64,000 nucleotides of DNA from Zea mays (taxonomy: Eukaryota; Streptophyta; Magnoliopsida; Poales; Poaceae), in contig NC_050099.1 in the NCBI RefSeq assembly GCF_902167145.1, positions 59,290,942-59,354,941 on the forward strand. Direction: 5' to 3'. The notes below the pieces were generated by a model. The model searched no databases and was not told the origin of the DNA. It worked only from the letters and a program-made list of their open reading frames with translations. Shown here piece by piece: positions 1 through 10,533 of this stretch. Numbering within the stretch: the first letter of the stretch is position 1; the number at the start of each line of letters is the position of its first letter. Made by a program: the position numbers and the translations under genes.

Positions 1-423
1 TCTATCTCTGAGCGGGACTCAGCTGAGGCAGCCATGCAAGATGCTGCACGGCGTGCGCTTTCGCACTACTGCTCGGTTTTTGGTGGGGCAGCTGACGGTC
101 TTGACCTGAAGTACTACCCCCGCCGTCCATCTGGCAGCACAGGAGGCGTGATTGCCTCACCTGTCGGTGAGGGCAATCCTAGGTTGAGCAGCACAGTCAA
201 CCTAGCCGCCATGCTAAACACGGAGCTGGACCATGCATTAGACGAGCTGAGTAGGGCTCGTGCTGAGATCGCCCTGCTGCGGGCTGAGCGCGCGGAACGT
301 CGTCACCTGGATGGTGGTTCCCCCGCTCCCGTCGGGACTCAGCACCCGTACCGCTCACCTCAGCGTGGACACCAGTCTTATGGCAATCCCGACTGCAAGA
401 CCAAGATAACTCTAGAACCATAG
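1..423 (+). CDS. Chromovirus leader ORF upstream of gag, C-terminal part
   Basis: An open frame enters at base 1 and ends with TAG at 421-423. It matches residue for residue, with few changes, the C-terminal 140 residues of the complete 339-residue leader ORF at 62169-63188 (minus). It contains a helical alanine/arginine-rich stretch (AEAAMQDAARRALSHYC) and a leucine-rich segment around HALDELSRARAEIALLRAER that looks coiled-coil. The product is not recognised. It is not gag, because it lacks a zinc knuckle and a second ORF encodes gag downstream. Conservation between two otherwise decayed copies suggests it was selected as protein. Confidence 0.6.
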   Translation, partial: SISERDSAEAAMQDAARRALSHYCSVFGGAADGLDLKYYPRRPSGSTGGVIASPVGEGNPRLSSTVNLAAMLNTELDHALDELSRARAEIALLRAERAERRHLDGGSPAPVGTQHPYRSPQRGHQSYGNPDCKTKITLEP

Positions 424-828
424 ATCGTTAGAGTTGGATCTTGTAATTAATACGAAATATATATACATAGAAGCTACAGTCTTAGCATTAGTCTCGGTCT
501 TAGTTAGTCTTAGTTAGACAGGGTAGTTTGCTATATCCTGTGCATCTATGTTTGTCATGATGAACTATGGTTGGTTTGGATCTTTGTAATGACTGTCACC
601 AGAGTGTGGGTGTCCCCTGCATTTTGGTTTACCTATTATGTTAATGGAGTTAGTTATATAGTTGGGAAACCTTTTATTCCACTTTCCTCTTTATCTGAGA
701 AGCTGTGTGGTCTATGTTGGAGATCAGTGAAGATGCTCATCTGTTTAGTGCTGTTGAAGAATTCTATTCTCTTTTCTTATGCTGCAAGATTTGCCAGATC
801 AGTTCTGATGTGTGGTTGCATTCTGCAG
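424..828 (+). other. Non-coding spacer between leader ORF and gag
   Basis: No supported protein is present; short ORFs here have no counterpart reading frame conserved in copy B (61764-62168). The spacer ends in a pyrimidine-rich stretch and TTCTGCAG directly against the gag ATG. That resembles a 3' splice acceptor, so gag may be expressed from a spliced RNA. The splice reading is inference. Confidence 0.5.
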
Positions 829-3800
829 ATGTCAGAGAACAGGCGCAGAGGAGGAAGGCGTGCTCAGCAGGAGCGAGCCGCTCAACAGGAGGAGGTGCCC
901 CAGTAGCAGCACCTGCCGCTCCCGCCCCCGATGTCCATCGAGCAGATGTTTCTGATGCAGACTCGGGCAGTTCAAGCCATCGGTCAGACTTTGGCCGCCA
1001 TTCAGCAGCAGCAGCAACAACAGCAGCAGGCCCCACCTCAGCCTCAGATGCCTCAGATGCCCAGAGACAAGCGTGCTGAATTCAAGAGAGGTCATCCACC
1101 AACGTTCGCTCATTCTTCTGACCCCATGGATGTTGAAGACTGGCTGCGCACTGTGGAGCGGGAGTTGCATACCGCTCAGTGCGATGACAGGGAGAAGGTT
1201 CTGTACGGTCCCCGTCTGTTGAGAGGAGCAGCCCAATCATGGTGGGAGTCTTACCTCGCCACCCATGCCCACCCTGACGCCATCACTTGGGAAGAGTTCA
1301 GAGGTAGCTTTCGTCAGTACCATGTCCCCGCAGGTCTGATGACTGTGAAGAAGGAGGAGTTCCTGGCTCTCAAGCAAGGGCCATTGTCTGTCAGTGAGTA
1401 CCGGGACAGGTTCCTGCAATTGTCTCGCTATGCTCCTGAAGATGTCAACACCGACGCCAAGCGGCAGTACCGTTTCCTGAGAGGCTTGGTTGACCCTCTA
1501 TAGTACCAACTGATGAATCACACCTTCCCGACATTTCAGCACCTGATTGACAGAGCAATCATGACAGAGAGGAAGCGTAAGGAGATGGAGGATCGTAAGC
1601 GCAATATCAGTGGACCCCAGCCTGGAAGCAGCAATCGTCCTCGTTTCTCAGGCAATCAACCTCAGCAGTTCAGGCAGAACCAACGTCCACCTCAGCAGCA
1701 TCAGCAGTTCCAAAGGCAGTATCCTCAGCATCAGTATCAGAACCGTCAGAGCAATCAGTCAGGAGGTCAGTTTCAGAGGCAGAATCAGCAGGCACCTCAT
1801 CTTCCTGCCCCAGCAACCCAGCAGAACAGTCAAGGAGCACCAGCTCAGGTTGGAAACAGAGCATGTTTCCACTGTGGAGAGCAAGGCCATTGGGTGATGC
1901 AATGTCCGAAGAAGGCAGCCCAGCAGCAGTCAGGCCCCAGTGCCCCAGCGAAGCAGAATGTGCCTCAGCCTGGAGCAGGCAATCACCCTCAGCCGCGCTA
2001 TAATCATGGAAGACTGAACCACTTGGAGGCTGAAGCAGTTCAGGAGACCCCCGGCATGATAGTAGGTATGTTCCCAGTCGACTCCCATATTGCAGAAGTG
2101 TTATTTGATACTGGAGCAACGCATTCTTTCATCACTGCATCATGGGTAGAAGCACATAGTCTTCCAATTACTACCATGTCAACCCCCATTCAAATTGACT
2201 CAGCCGGTGGTAGAATTCGAGCCGATAGCATTTGTTTGAGTATAAGTGTGGAAATAAGGGGGATAGCGTTTCCCGCCAACCTTATAGTAATGGGTACTCA
2301 GGGAATAGATGTCATCCTAGGGATGAATTGGCTAGATAAGTATCAGGCAGTTATCAGTTGTGATAAAAGGACAATCAAGTTGGTGTCCCCACTAGGAGAG
2401 GAAGTGGTGACCGAGTTAGTCCCGCCTGAGCCAAAGAAAGGAAGTTGTTATCAGCTGGCTGTCGATAGCAGTGAAGCAGACCCAATTGAGAGGATCAAGG
2501 TTGTGTCCGAGTTCCCAGATGTGTTTCCAAAGGACTTACCGGGTATGCCACCAGAGCGAAAAGTTGAGTTTGCTATAGAGCTTCTTCCCGGAACCGCCCC
2601 TATCTTCAAGAGAGCTTACAGAATATCTGGACCAGAGTTGGTTGAACTTAAGAAGCAAATTGATGAGCTGTCAGAGAAAGGTTACATTCGGCCAAGCACC
2701 TCGCCTTGGGCCGCCCCTGTCCTATTTGTGGAGAAGAAAGATGGCACCAAGAGGATGTGTATCGATTATCGAGCTTTGAATGAAGTCACGATCAAGAACA
2801 AGTATCCTTTGCCCAGGATAGAAGATCTGTTCGACCAGTTGAGAGGAGCCAGTGTGTTCTCCAAGATTGATCTGAGGTCAGGTTATCATCAGCTCAGGAT
2901 CCGACCTTCGGACATTCCGAAGACGGCATTCATTTCCAAGTATGGTTTGTATGAGTTCACAGTGATGTCTTTTGGTTTGACCAATGCGCCAGCATTCTTC
3001 ATGAACTTGATGAACAGTGTATTCATGGACTACCTTGATAAGTTTGTGGTGGTATTCATTGATGACATTCTGATTTATTCGCAAAGCGAAGAAGAGCATG
3101 CAGATCATTTGAGGATGGTATTGCAGAGATTGCGAGAGCACCAGTTGTATGCAAAGTTGAGCAAGTGTGAGTTCTGGATCAGTGAGATCCGGCGACTGAT
3201 TCTAGATGGCAGAGGCAAAGATTTTCGAGAAGATGCAGAAGGCGTGATATGGTTCAAAGACCGCTTGTGTGTTCCCAATGTCCAGTCCATTCGGGAGTTG
3301 ATTCTCAAGGAAGCTCATGAGACGTCCTATTCGATTCACCCTGGCAGTGAGAAGATGTATCAGGATCTGAAGAAGAAATTCTGGTGGTACAGAATGAAGA
3401 GGGAAATCGCAGAGCATGTGGCTATGTGCGATAGTTGCCGAAGGATCAAGGCAGAGCACCAGAGACCTGCCGGATTGTTGCAACCGTTGCAGATCCCTCA
3501 GTGGAAATGGGATGAAATCGGTATGGATTTCATAGTCGGATTGCCTTGCACTCGAGCCGGCTACGATTCTATTTGGGTAGTAGTGGACCGCTTGACCAAG
3601 TCAGCCCACTTCATACCTGTCAAGACCAACTACAACAGTGCAGTATTGGCAGAATTATATATGTCTCGGATCGTTTGTCTTCATGGTGTGCCAAAGAAGA
3701 TAGTGTCAGACAGAGGAACGCAGTTCACCTCTCATTTCTGGCAACAGTTGCATGAAGCTTTGGGCACGCATCTGAATTTCAGTTCAGCTTATCATCCGCA

Positions 3801-4572
3801 GACAGATGGCCAGACCGAAAGGACCAATCAAATTCTTGAAGATATGTTGAGAGCCTGTGCGTTGCAAGATCAGTCCGGATGGGATAAGAGATTGCCTTAT
3901 GCAGAGTTTTCCTATAACAACAGTTACCAGGCCAGTTTGAAGATGTCACCAGTTCAGGCGCTTTATGGAAGGAGTTGTAGAACTCCGTTGCAATGGGATC
4001 AGCCTGGAGAAAAGCAAGTATTTGGGCCAGACATTTTGCTTGAAGCCGAAGAGAACATCAAGATGGTCCGAGAGAATCTGAAGATAGCGCAATCGAGGCA
4101 GCGAAGCTATGCAGACACAAGAAGAAGAGAGCTGAGTTTCGAAGTCGGAGACTTTGTCTATCTGAAAGTGTCACCGATCAGAGGAGTCAGAAGATTCGGA
4201 GTGAAAGGCAAGCTAGCACCCCGCTACATTGGTCCGTATCAGATTCTTGCAAGACGTGGAGAAGTGGCCTATCAGCTCAGTTTGCCCGAGAATTTGTCTG
4301 CTGTGCATGATGTCTTTCATGTGTCTCAGTTGAGGAAGTGCTTGCGTGTGCCAGAAGAGCAGTTGCCAGTGGAAGGTCTTGAGGTCCAGGAGGACTTGAC
4401 CTACGTTGAGAAGCCAGTGCAAATCCTTGAGGTTGCAGACAGAGTCACCCGAAGGAAGACCATCAGAATGTGCAAGGTCAAATGGAATCACCATTCAGAG
4501 GAAGAAGCAACCTGGGAGCGTGAAGACGATCTGATGGCTAAATACCCTGAGCTCTTTGCTAGCCAACCCTGA
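829..4572 (+). pseudogene. gag-pol polyprotein of chromovirus copy A, broken by two TAG codons and a deletion
   Basis: One reading frame runs from ATG 829 to TGA 4570-4572, broken only by TAG at 904-906 and 1501-1503. Domains in order: a glutamine-rich gag; a CCHC knuckle ([14 protein letters not shown]) near 1864-1905; protease FDTGATHSF near 2101-2127; RT fingers/palm with YRALNE near 2770 and the FIDDIL catalytic box near 3055-3072; integrase HHCC (HPGSEKM...CDSC) near 3316-3440; and the integrase core with exact D-D35-E spacing (MDF 3526, SDRG 3709, TERTNQ 3820). A C-terminal chromodomain ([14 protein letters not shown]) lies near 4411-4560 and would bind histone marks to guide integration. 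RT thumb and RNase H are missing: at about 3181 the RT box WISE joins directly to the pre-integrase linker in frame. The element therefore cannot complete reverse transcription itself. Confidence 0.9.
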
Positions 4573-4608
4573 ATCTCGAGGGCGAGATTCTTTTAAGGGG
4601 GATAGGTT
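4571..4608 (+). promoter_or_regulatory. Hairpin plus polypurine tract before the 3' LTR
   Basis: GAATCTCG (4571-4578) and CGAGATTC (4583-4590) form a perfect 8-bp stem with loop AGGG. It is followed directly by TTTTAAGGGGGATAGG and the LTR start. The purine run is the expected primer for plus-strand DNA synthesis. The stem overlaps the pol stop codon and recurs at 15435-15453 and 59484-59503. Confidence 0.75.
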
Positions 4609-6848
4609 TGTAATGCCCTGAATTTGGGGGTAGAATTTTTTCTTCTTTTCTCTCACCAAATTCAGGCGTTACCCTTTTCTTTTCTCGTTCCCTCGCTAAA
4701 CCTTGACCTTTTCCAAAGTTATAGCGGGACTTGGTTTGGATTTCCCGTGTAAAGAAAAACCCTAAATTACCTTATGTTGTTTGATGCACCATGCCGAACC
4801 ATGCATTCTTCGATTGCTTAGAAATGTAAGTGCATTCATCTAGGAAGATCGGATTTCGAAAAGGAGAAAAACCCTTTTCTCCCTTTTCTTTCTTTTTCTT
4901 TTTCTTTCTCTCTCTCCTCCTTTTTCTCTCTCCCGCGCCGTGGGCCGCCCCGGCCGGCCCAGCCGCCCCCGCGCGCCCTGCCCCGCCCCTTGGCCGGCTC
5001 GGCCGCCCCTGCGCCCCCCTGCCCCGCGCCCCGCGCCCCCCGCCAGCTCGGCCGCCCCCGCCCCTGCCCCAGGCCGGTTCAACCGCCCCCTGGCCGGTTC
5101 AACCGCCCCCCTTTTTTATTTTTATTTTATTTTATTTTATTTTATTTCATTACTGTTATTTATGTTATTTTAGGCAGGTTAATCATTGTTCATATTATTG
5201 AAATAGGAAACTTAATTTAGAATTCCGTTACACTAGTTAGTTCATATAATTAATTGTTTATCCAGTCCAATGTTGATCAACTAAAAATGACTAGGTTTCC
5301 ATTAGTGCATATGACTAAATTCTTTTGTTAGAACCAATTGTAACTAATCATTAGTGCATAAGCTTTAAACCCCCCGCGAGACCTTTTCCCGTTTCTTTCT
5401 AACCATAATGAATGCGATATCGAATGTCATACTTGATGCATATTCACTTTATTTGTTCCCTTGTATGATGTACTGTTTGTTTCCCAATTTGAATGGATGA
5501 ATGTATGTATGCTTGCAATCGCATAGAGAACGATCCGGTTGAAGAGCCCGAGGAACTCGCAGGAGAAGCCCCTGAGCAGCAGTCAGTTGGTGGAGGCAAG
5601 TGTCCCTTGACCTATCTCTGTCCTATTCATTATTTAATTCACCTCCCGCTTTACACATTTATGCCTAAGGATTGACTAGCTTTTGTTATCCATGTCCTTG
5701 TTTACCTATCTGGGTTGGATTATTATTGTTTAGCTTTATGCTAATGCTCAAACTCTAATCAATGAACATGATGAGATTATCTATGATACGCTGTTTCCCC
5801 TTTCCTATGATGATGTTATACTTGTGGTCTTCAAGGGGGCTCGAGCGGTTTCTCGAGTGCCTCTCCGTAAGGACCTGTTCTATGGATGACCGCCCGGGAA
5901 AACAGTGCAACCATGAGGGTGGAATGGGATGCCCTTAGCTGAATAATTAGAGGATCCGGGGTGTAGTTCACTTAGCCGTCGTGCCGTCAATGGGGCTCGG
6001 TGTATGCGGCTCGCTCTGCCAAGTTTGGGTTCGCCCCTTGGGGAGGAGTGCGGTGCATTTAGGAAACCTAACGGGTGGCTACAGTCCCGGAGAATCTTTG
6101 TAAAGGCTACGTAGTGATGCCCTGCTAGGCCACCTAGGTAGTGGTCAATGGGGAGTAGCTCTCTCCGGGCAGAATGGGAATCACGGCTTGTGGGTAAAGT
6201 GCACAACCTCTGTAGAGTGTTTGAAAACTGATATATCAGCCGTGCTCACGGTTATGAGCGGCCAAGGGAGCTCCAGTGATTAGTGATACTTGATCAGAGA
6301 TACTTTGGTACAGGTGGTTATGAGATCGATGGTTCTGGTTATGACTATGGTGCTGGTAAGTGGTACTCTTTCCGTTTGGAAGGGAGTACGTTTGGGTTAA
6401 TAACTTGGGTTAATGCTAAAACTTGGCTTTCTACTAGTAAGTAATAATCTGACCAACTAAAAGCAACTGCTTGACTTATCCCCACATAAAGCTAGTCCAC
6501 TACAGCCAAACAGGATACTTGCTGAGTATGTTGATGTGTACTCACCCTTGCTCTACACACCAAACCCCCCCCCTCCCCAGGTTGTCAGCATTGCAACCAC
6601 TGCTTAGGCGAAGATGAAGTTGTGGAAGGAGATTTCCAGGAGTTCCAAGACTACGACGAGTTCTAGGTGTGGGTTAGCGGCAACCCCCAGTCGGCTGCCT
6701 GTGAAGGCCGCGGTTATCTACGTTTCTTTTCCGCACTTTGATTAATTGTAAGGACTATATGGACGTCTCAGACGTATGATGTAATCGACTATTTCCCTTC
6801 TTAATACTATTCTGAGCACTGTGTGATGATGTCCATGTTATGTAACTG
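4609..6848 (+). repeat. 3' LTR of copy A, part 1
   Basis: It starts TGTAATGCCCTGAATTTGG and aligns with the minus-strand LTR 56406-59465 of copy B until 6848, where the LINE enters. It contains a pyrimidine tract (4875-4935), a GC-rich block (4930-5110), a short TTTTA microsatellite (about 5113-5150) and then unique AT-rich LTR sequence. No conserved coding frame was seen. With part 2 this LTR is about 2.3 kb, shorter than copy B's 3.06 kb because the GC-rich block is smaller. Confidence 0.85.
6840..6848 (+). repeat. Target site duplication, left side of the LINE
   Basis: ATGTAACTG is repeated at 14350-14358 directly after the LINE's A-run. The uninterrupted LTR of copy B contains this sequence once, which proves the insertion point. 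Confidence 0.9.
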
Positions 6849-7008
6849 ATCCGACGCCGCGTCTGCACGAGGCGCCCTTCTTCGCCGGCATCTACCTGGT
6901 GTCCGCCGGCACCGGCAGCCACAAGCCGGCTCTGGAGAGCTTCGGCGCGGACCTGTTCGACGAGGCCCACGCGGCGGAGCGGGTGCGCAAGATGTCCTTC
7001 TTCAACTG
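6849..7008 (+). pseudogene. Captured exon fragment of an NPF (NRT1/PTR) transporter gene
   Basis: The frame starting at 6851 reads PFFAGIYLVSAGTGSHKP, then ALESFGADLFDE, and ends near MSFFNC. This matches the well-known NPF/PTR family segment with pattern YLVALGxGGHKP-xxxAFGADQFDE-xxxSFFN (family knowledge; not searched). GC-rich codon use of a grass gene contrasts with the AT-rich LTR on the left. It lies inside the target duplications, in sense orientation, at the extreme 5' end of the LINE. It was most likely acquired by template switching during LINE integration. It is only about 53 codons and cannot be functional. Confidence 0.75.
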
Positions 7009-7018
7009 CATAGGGCGA

Positions 7019-7033
7019 ATGGAGAAGGAATGA
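7019..7033 (+). other. Four-codon upstream ORF overlapping the ORF1 start
   Basis: ATGGAGAAGGAATGA encodes MEKE and its stop overlaps the ORF1 start as ATGA (7030-7033). The same ATGA overlap links ORF1 to ORF2, so ribosomal reinitiation is plausible. This is inference. Confidence 0.4.
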
Positions 7034-10000
7034 CCGGAGCGACGCGCGCTCGCTTCCGGTGGACGGAGGTCGTCCGGGCAACGAAGGTAAGGAGAGCGGC
7101 AATTCGAAAGGAAGAACGGCAAGCTAGGGCGCAGGATCGCGTCAGGGAAGATTCGAAGGGTTTCGAGCGGATTTTTGGGAGACGCAGATCCCCGCCGCGA
7201 ATCTTGCAGCCGGAGTCAGAAAAGTCACATGAGATTGAGGATCTTCGTGAGTTGTTCGCCAATGCTGGGTTTTCGGCAGAAGAATGGGAGATATATTTGC
7301 AGACGGGTCGCAAAGGGTCGCCGGAACTTCCATCGCAGGTACGTCGATTCTCTGATGTCGGTCGGACAATGGGTGTCAAAGTGAAACCTTGGAGCGGTCC
7401 GCTGCCAAAAGCCCGGGTGTCACCGGCCGTTACTCTCGGCATGGTGCTGGAGGCAGCGAAACATAATCAATCGAATTTCGTCGGAAGGCCGAAGGGGAGG
7501 TCGTCAATTCCTGATCCGGTTTCTTCGGAGGGAACAAATTCAAACGCTGTGTCTGTGCGTCGAGGGAAGGGAGACGACGCGGCGATCCCTCTGGGCTCTT
7601 CGGGTGCTTGTGTTGGGCCGGATCACTTGATTTCTACAAGCGGTGCCAACACAAGGAAGCAATCTACGGATGTCACGGCCGAGACGATTTCTCTGCCTGG
7701 GCTGAGTTACTCACCTCAGGCCCAGAAGTCTCGGGCCAATAGCGAGGTTTGCGCTTTGATTGGCACGAGATCCATGCTTTCGTGGAAGGAGCGTAATCCA
7801 GGTATTGCTGCTATTTCGCGACGGTTGTTTACTAGGGATTCTCGAAACCCTAAACCCAGTTTCCAGCCACACATACCCCGCGCCACGTTTTTATCTTTTG
7901 GCAAATCCTTCGCTGCTGCCGTCATGTCAGGTGGAGGAGCGGGAGATGCATTGCGTGAAGGGGACAAGGTATGGAAGGAGGTGGGTCGTCGGAGGGCTGT
8001 TTCCCAAGAAGATGTCGGGCGTCACCATGCTGGCCGTGTGCATGGTGGTCATGAACGTGGCCGTTTTACCTGGCGTGGTAGGGGAAGCCGCTTTGGAGGC
8101 CGCTTTAACAGAGGGCTTGCAAGGGAGTCCAGCGAGTCCAGTCGAAGTGGTGCTCGTGGGAGAGAAGAAAATGCTAACAAGCGTGTTGCGGATGAGGGAC
8201 AGGCGACAGATGCTAATGGTAAGAAACACAAAGCTGAGCTCTGTTGTGAGATCTGTGAAGAAAATCATGTGCCTTTGGATTGTCCTGTATTCAATGGTCC
8301 CAAACCAAGTGCAATTCTATGCGGAATCGCGGGGGGTGAGTCGGGTTTTTTCCAGATTCCTGTCTTTGGGGCCAAAGGAACGACCCCTTCGAAGGAAACG
8401 GCAACTGCTTTCATTACTGTTAAAAAGGGAGCAGTGTCGCCAAACTTGATTAAGTCTGAAATGACACGTCTTATTCCGGTTAGATGGCAGTGGACGGTAC
8501 AGGCTCATAGTGATGGTTTTGTTGTCCCTTTTCCTAGCATTGTGGAGCTACAGCGGATGGTTGCTATGAAATATGTACATACTGCTGGTGGTGAGGGTAT
8601 TATGCAAATTCAACAGTTGGATCAGAAGATTGAACCTGTGCAGATGCTCCAAAAGGCTTGGATTAATGTGTATGGGGTTCCCTTTGAGATAAGGTCCTTT
8701 CTTCCACTTTGGGCAATTGGTTCTATATTAGGGGCCACCCAGAAAGTTGATTTGAGATACACTAAGAGGATGGGAGTCTGTAGACTTATGGTTGGGGTCA
8801 CTGATGTGGCTAAGATACCGGACGCTGCAGATATAGTGGTGGGGGAAGGTATTTATGAGATCTTTTTTAAAGTCGATAAGGTTTGGAGGAATGAGGTGTG
8901 GGAGGATTTTAAGGTCGAGGAAAATAATGAGGGAGGAGATAAAGGACAACATGAAGACCCGGATGAGGTGTTTGATGGCCTGGTGGACAAACAGCCGATG
9001 CCCGGGTCTGTTTTGAAGGATACTGTAATGGAGGATTCTTCATCTAATGGTAGTGGGAATCAGCAAAGTGATCAAAAGATCGCAGAGTCTGATCAATTTG
9101 TTGTGGAGGACGCTCTGAATTCAACAGTCTCGGTTGGGCCTGTGGATGGAAATGCAGAAAAGATTGGGCTTATCTTTGATTGTCCTTTTTCCCAGCCTGA
9201 GGGCGTCATGGCTGTCAATGATAGCCTGTCGGAGGACTATGGCGCTGGCATTTTTTCTCCGGGCGCTTTGACTGAGAAAGCTAGCGTGCAGGAGACAAGA
9301 GGGACAGGGCGTTTGACAAATGCACATCTGTGCTGCGGCATGGTGCCAGACGGTGAGGTTGTTCCTTGCTTGGGAGACCGTGGTATTCTGGTTTCTGGTG
9401 CAAATGGTGCTGGCGATGGGGACTCAGTTCCACTAGAGGGTGTAGGCAACGCAGATGTATTTTCGGTCCCGGACTTGGAATCGTTAGCCTGCGGTGGTAT
9501 GCCAGCGATGGTGGATGGCCTGCCCATTGATGCTCCAGTTGACATGCATGCTGCCACAAAAGATAATGAATACAGGGCTCAGGACATGCCTTCTAATGCT
9601 GGTGCAGATGGAGCTTTACTTGGCTCCCTGCACATTTCTACCGGAGGTTCCGATACTGTGTGTCAGATGGATTTGGGTACGTTGAATTTCACTAGCCCGA
9701 ATCCTCATCAACAATTTTCTTTTAATGCCCACCCTGAAATTTCTTTGCATCATCACGATCGTAATAATTGTTCTTCCTTGCCGCTTAATTCAGATTTAAA
9801 GGACATGTTTTCCTACCAGTCCTACGACTTAGACGGGAACTCTGCCATTTCAGATTTACTTACTAAGGTATCACGTGCGGGTCTTCAGGCTCTATGCAAA
9901 AAGTTTAATATTAGAGCTAATATGAAAAATGTAGAAATGGCTCATGCTTTGTCTTTGTTAGCTCAATCTGATGAGCAAGTATTGGTGGCTTTGCAGGAGT

Positions 10001-10533
10001 TACTCGTCTCTTTATCTCTTACTCAGAGAGCAAAGAAAAAACAGCTAAATCTAGACGAGCAGCAGTGCAGGGCTAAAAGAATCAATTCGGATGAAGATAT
10101 CATGAGCAAAGCACAGCGTTTGGCTGCCAAGCGCAACTTAGAAACAAGTGAGTTCTCATTTATTACCTACAACCCCAAAACTATTATTTCGAATATGAAA
10201 AATATTGGGATTAATCTGGGCAAAAATGAGAAAGAAGTGTTAAATTCGGTAGTTGCGATTAAAAACATAGAGATTGATAGACTTGCAGTTACTGCAAAGT
10301 CATCTTACCCTTTTAATATTAGAACACAGGAAGAAGAAAGTGAGGAGTGTGATGCAGAGTTATCCCACATTACTCAAAGTTGGGATGATGATGTGGTTAG
10401 TAATGGCATAGACTTATGTTATGATTTAAATGATGTGCCGCGTGGGAAAAAATTGAACAAGGTCAGATCTTTTGGGAAGGTTACTCGCCGTCCTAAAAAA
10501 CCGATCACCCCTTCGAATATCAGTTTATTATGA
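7030..10533 (+). CDS. LINE ORF1, RNA-binding protein with zinc knuckle and DUF4283-like domain
   Basis: 1167 residues, intact. The N-terminal part is basic and low in conserved motifs. A cysteine-rich knuckle (CEICEENHVPLDC, CX2CX3HX4C) lies near residues 404-418. A DUF4283-like nucleic-acid-binding domain follows near residues 475-620 (KAWINVYGVPFEIRSF, then LWAIGSILGATQ), as in plant LINE and unclassified retrotransposon proteins. A long acidic and serine-rich C-terminal half follows. The role inferred from family is to coat LINE RNA in the ribonucleoprotein particle. The start at 7030 fits the upstream ATGA overlap; the frame is also open further upstream without another obvious start. It ends in an ATGA overlap with ORF2. 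Confidence 0.88.
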   Translation: MTGATRARFRWTEVVRATKVRRAAIRKEERQARAQDRVREDSKGFERIFGRRRSPPRILQPESEKSHEIEDLRELFANAGFSAEEWEIYLQTGRKGSPELPSQVRRFSDVGRTMGVKVKPWSGPLPKARVSPAVTLGMVLEAAKHNQSNFVGRPKGRSSIPDPVSSEGTNSNAVSVRRGKGDDAAIPLGSSGACVGPDHLISTSGANTRKQSTDVTAETISLPGLSYSPQAQKSRANSEVCALIGTRSMLSWKERNPGIAAISRRLFTRDSRNPKPSFQPHIPRATFLSFGKSFAAAVMSGGGAGDALREGDKVWKEVGRRRAVSQEDVGRHHAGRVHGGHERGRFTWRGRGSRFGGRFNRGLARESSESSRSGARGREENANKRVADEGQATDANGKKHKAELCCEICEENHVPLDCPVFNGPKPSAILCGIAGGESGFFQIPVFGAKGTTPSKETATAFITVKKGAVSPNLIKSEMTRLIPVRWQWTVQAHSDGFVVPFPSIVELQRMVAMKYVHTAGGEGIMQIQQLDQKIEPVQMLQKAWINVYGVPFEIRSFLPLWAIGSILGATQKVDLRYTKRMGVCRLMVGVTDVAKIPDAADIVVGEGIYEIFFKVDKVWRNEVWEDFKVEENNEGGDKGQHEDPDEVFDGLVDKQPMPGSVLKDTVMEDSSSNGSGNQQSDQKIAESDQFVVEDALNSTVSVGPVDGNAEKIGLIFDCPFSQPEGVMAVNDSLSEDYGAGIFSPGALTEKASVQETRGTGRLTNAHLCCGMVPDGEVVPCLGDRGILVSGANGAGDGDSVPLEGVGNADVFSVPDLESLACGGMPAMVDGLPIDAPVDMHAATKDNEYRAQDMPSNAGADGALLGSLHISTGGSDTVCQMDLGTLNFTSPNPHQQFSFNAHPEISLHHHDRNNCSSLPLNSDLKDMFSYQSYDLDGNSAISDLLTKVSRAGLQALCKKFNIRANMKNVEMAHALSLLAQSDEQVLVALQELLVSLSLTQRAKKKQLNLDEQQCRAKRINSDEDIMSKAQRLAAKRNLETSEFSFITYNPKTIISNMKNIGINLGKNEKEVLNSVVAIKNIEIDRLAVTAKSSYPFNIRTQEEESEECDAELSHITQSWDDDVVSNGIDLCYDLNDVPRGKKLNKVRSFGKVTRRPKKPITPSNISLL

